Shown here in pieces: positions 57,700-64,000 of a stretch of 64,000 nt of DNA. The DNA is from Haematobia irritans (lineage: Eukaryota; Arthropoda; Insecta; Diptera; Muscidae). Position 1 is the first letter of the stretch, and each line of letters begins with the position of its first letter. The position numbers were made by a program, and so were the translations under genes. The DNA lies in assembly GCF_050003625.1 (NCBI RefSeq), contig NC_134397.1, positions 191,911,063 to 191,975,062 on the forward strand. The letters run 5' to 3'. A model generated the notes under the pieces. The model saw nothing but the letters and a program-made list of their open reading frames with translations. It did no database searches and had not been told where the DNA came from.

Positions 57700-59470
57700 G
57701 TTTGGTAGAATTCTTGATGTTTTGATAGATTTCACAAAACATTCTTTTCCATCTAGGATGTACCTCACAAATATCCTCTAGAAATGAAATTTGGACAAAA
57801 TTTTCTATAGAAATGAAGTTTGGACAAAATTTTCTATAAAAATATTATTTTGACAAAATTTCCAAAAGAAATGAAATATTGATAAAATTTCCTATAGAAA
57901 TGAAATTTTGACAAAATTTACTATAGAAATGAAATTTTGAGAAAAATTTCATATAGAAATGAAATTTTGACAAAATGTTCTATAGAAATGAAATTTTAAC
58001 AATATTTCCTATAAAAATGAAATTTTTTACAATATTTCTTATAGAAATGAAATTTTGACAAAATTTCCTATAGAAATGAAATTTTGAAAAAATTTCCTAT
58101 GGAAATTAAATTTTGACAACATTTCCTATAGAAATGAAATTTTGACAAAATTTCCTATAGAAATGAAATTTTGACAAAATTTTCTATAAAATAAAATCTT
58201 GACAAAATCTCTTATAGAAATGAAATTTTGACAAAATGTCCTACAGAAATGAAATTTTGACAATATTTCCTATAGAAATGAAATTTTGACAAAATGTTCT
58301 ATAGAAATGAAATTTTGACAATATTTTCTATAGAAATGAAATTTTGACAATATTTCCTATAGAAATGAATTTTTGACAAAATTTCCTATAGAAATGAAAT
58401 TTTGAAAAAATTTCCTATAAAAATAAAATTTTGACAAATTTTCCTATAGAAATAAAATTTTGACAAAATTTTCTATAGAAATGAAATTTGGACAAAATTT
58501 CCTATCAAAATGAAATTTTGACAAAATTTTCTATAGAAACGAAATTTTGACAAAATTTTCTATAGAAATTAAATTTTGACAAATTTTTCTATAGAAATGA
58601 AATTTTGACAAATTTTCCTATAGAAATAAAATTTTTACAAAATTTCCTTTAGGAATGAAATTTTGACAAAATTTTCTATTATAATAAAATCTTGACAACA
58701 TTTCCTATAGAAATGAAATTTTAACAAAATTTCCTATAGAAATGAAATATTATCAAAATTTCCTATGGAAATGAAATTTGGACAACATTTCCTATAGATA
58801 TGAAATTTGAACAAAATTTCCTATAGAAATGAAATTTTGACCAATTTTACTATGGAAATGAAATTTTGACAAAATTCCTATTGAAATGAAATTTTGGCTA
58901 AATTTTCTATAAAAATAAAATTTTTACAAAATTTCTTATAGAAATGAAATTTTTACAAAATTTCCTATAGAAGTTTAATTTTGACAAAGTTTCCCATAGA
59001 AATGAGATTTTGACAAAATTTTCTATAGAAATGAAATTTAACATAATTTCTTATAGAAATCAAATTTTGACCAATTTTACTATGGAAATGAAATTTTGAC
59101 AAAATTCCTATTGAAATGAATTTTTGGCTAAATTTTCTATAAAAATAAAATTATTACAAAATTTCTTATAGAAATGAAATTTTTACAAAATTTCCTATAG
59201 AAGTTTAATTTTGACAAAGTTTCCTATAGAAATGAGATTTTGACAAAATTTTCTATAGAAATGAAATTTAACATAATTTCCTATAGAAATCAAATTTTGA
59301 CCAATTTCCTATAAAAATAAAATGTTTACTAAATTCTCTATAAAAATTAAATGTTGACAAAATTTTCTATAGAAATAAAATTTAAAAAAAAAATATATAG
59401 AAATAAAATCGTGAAAAAAATTTTATCCAAATTAATATTAAATTTTGACAAAATTTCTTATAGAAATGGA
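57700..59470 (-). repeat. 29-bp minisatellite, large A-rich block with ATGAAATT variant
   Basis: About 58 monomers mostly carry 'ctatagaaatgaaatttt', a G variant that is rare at 3.5-7.5 kb, so this block amplified from its own founder. The left flank 'ttggtagaattcttgatg' is the element flank seen at 1395 and 48778. Confidence 0.9.
58841..59310 (-). repeat. 230-bp higher-order repeat within the minisatellite
   Basis: The marker 'ccaattttac' with its neighbours recurs at 58841 and 59071, and in altered form at 59301, exactly 230 bp apart. Intervening variants ('aagtttaattttgacaaag', 'gaaatgagattttgac') repeat in the same order. The unit is eight monomers. Confidence 0.85.
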
Positions 59471-59499
59471 ATAAACGTTCTAAATTTTTTGGCAGGCAT

Positions 59500-59580
59500 T
59501 TCGAGTTCGAAAATGGGCCATACAGGACAAATTTGTGATATAGCACCACATATAAACCCATCTTCCGATTTGTTTTAAGA
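59500..59580 (+). mobile_element. Family C/A unit fragment
   Basis: 'aaaatgggccatacaggaca' with 'gatatagcaccacatataaa' and 'ttccgatttg' looks like a single diverged unit between two oppositely oriented arrays. Confidence 0.45.
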
Positions 59581-59584
59581 AGAT

Positions 59585-59960
59585 TTTCCCATTTTGCAAA
59601 ATTTTGTTTCTGTAGAAAATTTTGTCAAAATTTTATTTCTGCAGAAAATTTTATTTAAGCGAAAATTTTTTTCAAAATGTTATTTCTATAGAAAATTTTG
59701 TCAAAATTGTATTTCTATAGAAAATTATGTCAAAATGTTATTTCTGTAAAAAATTATGTAAAAATTTAATTTCTATAGAAAATTTTGTCAAAATTTTATT
59801 TCTAAGAAAATTTTGTCAAAATTTTATTTCTAAGAAAATTTTGTCAAAATATTATATCCATTGAAAATGTCAAAAATTTCTATACAACATTTTTTCAAAA
59901 TTTTATTTCTATAGAAAATTTTGTCACAAAGAAGTACCTCTTTGCAAAATCTACCAAACG
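59585..59960 (+). repeat. 29-bp minisatellite, T-rich orientation
   Basis: About 12 monomers with 'ttctgtagaaaa' and 'ttctaagaaaattttgtc' variants. It ends with 'gcaaaatctaccaaacg', the complement of the element flank. Confidence 0.85.
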
Positions 59961-60691
59961 AATGTGGTATAGACAATATTCCTCTCAAAAATGTTAAGAT
60001 CCTGTAATGAAAACTAAAATATCCTAATTTGAGAATATGTATATTTCTTCAATGTCTGCTTTTTATAATTTTTAGGGTTGAGTTGATGTGTGAGAAACGT
60101 TCACATTTGGGGCAGAATAACTTTATATAGAGTAATTGTGATGAAAAAGTACCAAATGACTCGCGGTCGTGCCACGGTGCTTTTGGCAGTCGAAATGTAT
60201 TAAAAAGAGAAAAAAAGTGTCAACTTTATCAATCCATAACTGATAGACCATTTATAAATCGATGTTTCACGATTTTATTTCTATAGAAACAATATTCGTA
60301 ACTGTCCAGCTATTCCTGTCATCTGTTGTATGGTAGTGGTTATTTAAAATTTCGCCCGTCCTAATTTTTGGCAGTTTATGTTTGTTTTATATATTCAACA
60401 CATTACATTTTTTAACATCTAAACTTTCTGTCTGATTAGCTCGACATTTTGATTTTTGTGTATTTTTCTCTTTTCTATAGATTTATTTTATATAAAATGC
60501 TTATATAGATTAATTCCAGGATTTTATTTCTTAAACTTCTGGAAGCCTATTTATTTTTTGAAATGTTTTGTTTGTATATAGTCTTGTGTCGTATTTTAAT
60601 TTATTGGCCTTTCATTAAAATGTAGAGTTCTTTACATCCTTAAAATGCTGAGATTTGTCGTCTCATCATTCTTTAAAATGAGATTTAGGTA
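59961..60691. other. Non-repetitive stretch with a family C tail echo
   Basis: 'ttgtatggtagtggttattt' at about 60325-60375 is a worn family C tail. I recognise no gene. Confidence 0.4.
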
Positions 60692-60786
60692 CAACACCTG
60701 GAGTCGACTCCGGAGTCGGAGTCGGAGTCGAGGCTAATAAGAAATGCTGGAGTCGAGCAAAATTGACTCGACTCCACAGCCCTGCT
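60692..60786 (+). mobile_element. GGAGTC-rich CAGGG-type fragment
   Basis: 'ggagtcggagtcggagtcga' followed by 'ctcgactccacagccctg', which ends in the complement of CAGGGCTGTGGAGTCGAG. It pairs with the fragment at 27625. Confidence 0.5.
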
Positions 60787-60829
60787 TATTACTATGTAAA
60801 ATTTATGTTCTATAATGTAATCTTTCATA

Positions 60830-61070
60830 CAAAAAAATGTTTCTGGTTCAATCACGAAATTAATTGATCCAATTAATTTTTTTATTGAAATATCTTCAAT
60901 CACAGAAATCATAATATCAATTAAAAAATTATTGATACCATTAGCTTTTGTGATTGATTTTTGTTTCAATTAAAAAAAATTGTTAAATTAATTAAGTTTT
61001 TAATTGAATATTTTTTAAAACTCAATTAAAACTTTAATTGGAAAATTGTTCGTGAATTTTATTTTCTGTG
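60830..61070. mobile_element. ATCAATTAAAA-rich MITE at a TA target
   Basis: This 241-bp stretch is filled with 'caattaaaa' and its complement and flanked by TA (60828-60829 and 61071-61072). The terminal match CAAAAAAATG against CACAGAAAAT is weak, so the boundaries are tentative. Confidence 0.45.
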
Positions 61071-61072
61071 TA

Positions 61073-61715
61073 TTAGATAAGTGTTTATTTTCTCGGTGTA
61101 AATAGAGAATTACAACTAAATTCAAAACTCCAATATATTTTGGTTAATGTTTACACATTGACACATTAAATGTTGCATGTAACTAAAGTGTTTGCATGGA
61201 AATTTCAACTTCGTTGGGAGGGGGGCAGAAGGACTAAAACTACGAGAACTTGGTCGAGCAACAAGCAATCAGCAAAGGACAATAAAATCGCAGTGATATA
61301 GAAAAGTTTTGTAATAACCGAAATTCTACACTTTTGTTTATTTGACTACATGCATATGTCCTTTGTCAGCTATTTACACATATCACACACAAACATATGC
61401 AACTGTTTAAGGATATATGTATGTACGTAGTATTTGTATGTTTTATCCAAAGGCCAAAGTTTTATTTATAAAAGTAAATACAAGAGTAACTATTATGCAT
61501 ACATGATAGTTACATTCATACAATCCCCTCAACAGACGGACAGACAGATATTTTATTGTTTGTTTTGCTAGAAAAACAATTGAAAACTATGTGACAAAAA
61601 GCTAAATCTATTTAGAGTGCTATATAGTTTAGAATGAAAAGATTTAATGAAAATTGGGGCCTTGAGTAAATAGCTACAACCTTTCCGTAAACATGAAACA
61701 CATAATTACTGTCAC
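61073..61715. other. Non-repetitive stretch
   Basis: Nothing supported as gene or repeat; short G-run at about 61217-61227. Confidence 0.4.
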
Positions 61716-62570
61716 CCTTGTAACGGGGTTTTCTCGTCGGCTGAGGTAAGCTCAGTAGCCCCCAGGGTCTCCGTAAGGACCCACTCAACCTTCCGGAATA
61801 ATAACACAATTGTTTACCTCTTTCGAGTTAAATATTAATTAATTCGGTTGTATTGATAAAAACTATTTTACAATCTACTTGCGTGATATTTGACAATCTC
61901 TCTAATATGATTGGAATCTTATGGGAGCCGGCATTCGGGATGGCGTCGAAATGACAACAGGTGTCCTCGTGAAATCAAGAAGGAATTCGATTCGTAGATA
62001 AACGTAAGTACTTCGATTCTTTGGTTGCTTGATGATCGGGATTTGATGAGAGATTCGGTTCGTTGATGAGTGCGTCGCTTTCTTGATGGTCGGTGGCCGT
62101 TGATTATTCGGCTTGTTGATGAGCGGAGATATATGAGGACGTCGGCTCGTAGAGCTTCGGTAATTGATGAGGTATTCGATTCGTAGACAATCGGTAGTGG
62201 AGGAGAATATCGGTTCGTCTATGCTGCGTAGTTGATGATTCGTTAACAATCGTAGGCTATTGAATTCGTTGAGACGTGGACGTTTGGTCGTTGCTGAGTA
62301 GTTCGCCTCGTTGGCATTTGGGAAGTTCGGCATTCGTCGATTTGTAGTTGATCCGGAACTTGCTTGTTTGTTGATTTGTAACTGATCGGGAACTGCTGAT
62401 GAAATCTTCGGCTTTCAGACGGTTGCTAGTGTTGCTGCAGTTGATTGTTGTGGAGACGGTGTGGCAGTGGTGTGACAGTCGGGATCAGCTTCGGGTCGGT
62501 AATCGCTAAAGGTCGGTTTAGTAATGTTGACGACTGCCATGCAAACTACTACTACGGTTACTAGCTAATC
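61716..62570 (-). repeat. Possible solo LTR
   Basis: The stretch is less AT-rich than its surroundings and starts on the plus strand with TGTAACGGGG (61718), compatible with an LTR ending ...CCCCGTTACA on the minus strand. It has an internal series of 'gattcg.ttcgttgatga' words at about 62000-62230. No second LTR, target duplication or internal region was found. The minus-strand frame at 61902-62333 has no recognised domain. Confidence 0.3.
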
Positions 62571-62583
62571 TACGAGCAATCAA

Positions 62584-62655
62584 TAGGCCCGAAGGTCTCT
62601 GTGGGGGAACAGTAGGTCCGAAGGTCTCTGTGGTGTAACAGTAGGTCCGAAGGTG
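62584..62655 (+). repeat. 29-bp tandem triplet, GC-balanced
   Basis: Three copies of 'taggtccgaaggtctctgtg'-type units start at 62584, 62613 and 62642. This is unrelated in sequence to the AT-rich 29-bp minisatellite. Confidence 0.8.
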
Positions 62656-62724
62656 GACGTTTGTCAACCAAAGGCTGAATTAAATTAATTGATACAATTA
62701 ACTTTTTAATCAAATTCGAAAGAC

Positions 62725-62917
62725 TAAGTCCACCATGGATTGCGTAGAAACTTCTACTGAAGACTGTCATCCACAATCGAATTACTTGGGTTGTGGTAGA
62801 ACTTGCCGATGGCAAGGTATCTTAAAACTTCCTAACACCGTCTTCTAAATTACAAGGTAGTCCATACGTAGTAGTAAAAAAGGCCGATTAAATACGTATA
62901 TAATTAAGTTTAAAGTT
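62725..62917 (-). mobile_element. Family A tail region without the end
   Basis: From 'ccaccatggattgcgtagaa' to 'ggccgattaaatacgtatat'. The terminal hairpin part is missing. Confidence 0.65.
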
Positions 62918-63185
62918 TCTATAGAAATAAAATTTTGACAAAATAAAATTTTGACAACATTTTCTATAGAAGTAAAATTTGGAAAAAAATTTCTATAGAA
63001 ATAAAATTTGGAGGAAAAAAATTCTATAGAAATAAAATTTTGACAAAATTTTCTATAGAAATAAAATTTTTACAAAATTTTCTACAGAAGTAAAATTTTG
63101 ACAAAATTTTCTATAGAAATAAAATTTTGACAAAATTTTCTATAGAAATAACATTTTGACAATGTTTTCCATAAAAATAAAATTT
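62918..63185 (-). repeat. 29-bp minisatellite, short block
   Basis: About nine A-rich monomers, followed by the flank 'ttggtagattatttttggct' and 'cgagtagcaaccatgaat'. The order tail, minisatellite, flank, units is the same as at 44518-46200 and 48420-49200. Confidence 0.85.
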
Positions 63186-63204
63186 TGGTAGATTATTTTT
63201 GGCT

Positions 63205-63650
63205 CGAGTAGCAACCATGAATATGAACCGATATGGACCAATTTTTGTGTGATTGAGGATCGGCTATATATAACTATACACCGATATGGACCAATTTTGG
63301 CATGGATATTAGCGGCCTTATACTAACAACACGTTGCAAATTTCAACCGGATCGGATGAATTTTGCTCCTCCAAGAGGCTCCGGAAATAAAATCTGGGGA
63401 ACGGTTTATATGGGGGCTATATAAATATAATTATGGACCGATATGGACCAATTTTTTGCGTGTTTGTTAGAGACCACATTCTAAAACCATGTTCCAAATT
63501 TCAACCGGATCGTATGAATTTTGCTCCTCCAAGAGGCTCCGGAGTCTGGGAATCGATTTATATGGAGGCTATATATAATTATGGACCGATATGGACCAAT
63601 TTTTGCATGGTCATTAGAGAACATATACCAACACACATGTATATATGTTA
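63205..63650 (-). mobile_element. Family A units
   Basis: Three units with 'tttatatgggggctatata', ending at about 63650 without head. The open frame at 63433-63651 is unit translation. Confidence 0.7.
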
Positions 63651-63689
63651 AATGTAACTTATAACGATAATTTTCTACTGGTGACTATA

Positions 63690-63757
63690 ACAGCTACGTA
63701 GCCCAGTGGATAGTGTAATGGCTCACAAACTGTATGTCCAGGCGAAAGGTAAAATTT
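63690..63757 (+). repeat. tRNA-derived SINE-like piece with A box
   Basis: 'tagcccagtggatag' is close to the RNA polymerase III A-box consensus, followed by 'ctcacaaactgtatgtcc' and 'ggcgaaaggtaaaattt'. The B-box region is deleted, in contrast to the piece at 45695-45790. Confidence 0.5.
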
Positions 63758-63758
63758 A

Positions 63759-64000
63759 ACAAGTATATACGGTCGTAAGTTCGGCCAGGCCGAAGCTTAT
63801 GTACCCTCCATCATGGATTGCGTAGAAACTTCATCTAAACACTGCCATCCACAATCGAATTACTTAAGTTGCGGTAACGTTTGCCGATGGCAAGGTATCT
63901 TAAAACCTCCTAACACCATCTTCTAAATTGTATGTAAGTCCATACGTGGTATATATTAAATCAAAAAAGATCGATCCAATACGTATATAATTCAGTTTGA
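63759..64000 (-). mobile_element. Family A tail, continues beyond the window
   Basis: 'aacaagtatatacggtcg', 'ttcggccaggccgaagc', then the usual tail to 'cgtatataattcagtttga' at the window edge. Confidence 0.75.

Noticed and set aside
61902..62333. 143-codon Ser/Thr/Arg-rich protein on the minus strand
   Set aside because: It overlaps a repeat-rich possible LTR, shows no domain, and reflects short repeated words.

Overview
This is an AT-rich nuclear window from a higher fly, most like a muscid or other calyptrate dipteran. It holds no host gene that I can recognise. That placement is inferred from the repeat types (INE-1/DINE-like families, a BEL retrotransposon, mariner, hAT and TA-target MITEs, a 29-bp TTTCTATAGAAA minisatellite); I could not search any database. 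Family letters A to E below are local labels.

Layout: 0-1.8 kb has a broken mariner transposase between fragments of families A and E. 1.8-3.5 kb is non-repetitive. 3.5-7.5 kb is 29-bp minisatellite folded into a long inverted duplication. 7.5-15.4 kb carries two long family A copies, a degenerate array and a family B copy. 15.6-18.0 kb is a satellite of about 600 bp units with an inversion junction. 18.9-24.3 kb mixes families A and B with three MITEs that sit at TA targets. 24.9-31.4 kb holds families C and D with CAGGG-ended and CACTGAAAA-ended elements in inverted arrangements. 31.6-40.5 kb is one family A copy split first by a hAT-like element and then by a young BEL retrotransposon with gag and pol ORFs. 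40.9-42.6 kb has two 655-bp MITEs in inverted orientation. 44.5-50.1 kb is family A again, with a MITE and a mariner N-terminal remnant. 50.8-54.6 kb is a hAT-type element with perfect 17-bp inverted ends and an 8-bp target duplication. It carries CGTGAG-type arrays, an internally deleted DD41D mariner and two long (TA)n tracts. 54.8-64 kb has family B, a small foldback tandem repeat, a second large minisatellite block, a possible LTR, and more family A pieces.

The only long protein-coding capacity is in transposons: BEL gag (34173-35753), BEL pol (35773-39759), a DD41D transposase C-terminal part (52448-53151) and mariner relics. Almost all other open frames are translations of tandem units whose length is a multiple of three, or of (TA)n.

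The elements relate by nesting, so relative ages can be read. Family A copies are old and serve as targets for MITEs, the hAT-like element and BEL. BEL is the youngest event seen, with one LTR difference in 459 bp by eye. Families A, B, C and D differ in sequence but all keep a tandem unit of about 153 bp. They also share terminal hairpins of the TATACCC...GGGTATA kind and a GTCCGTCCGTCTG-type core, which suggests one ancient Helentron-associated (DINE-1/HINE-like) lineage.
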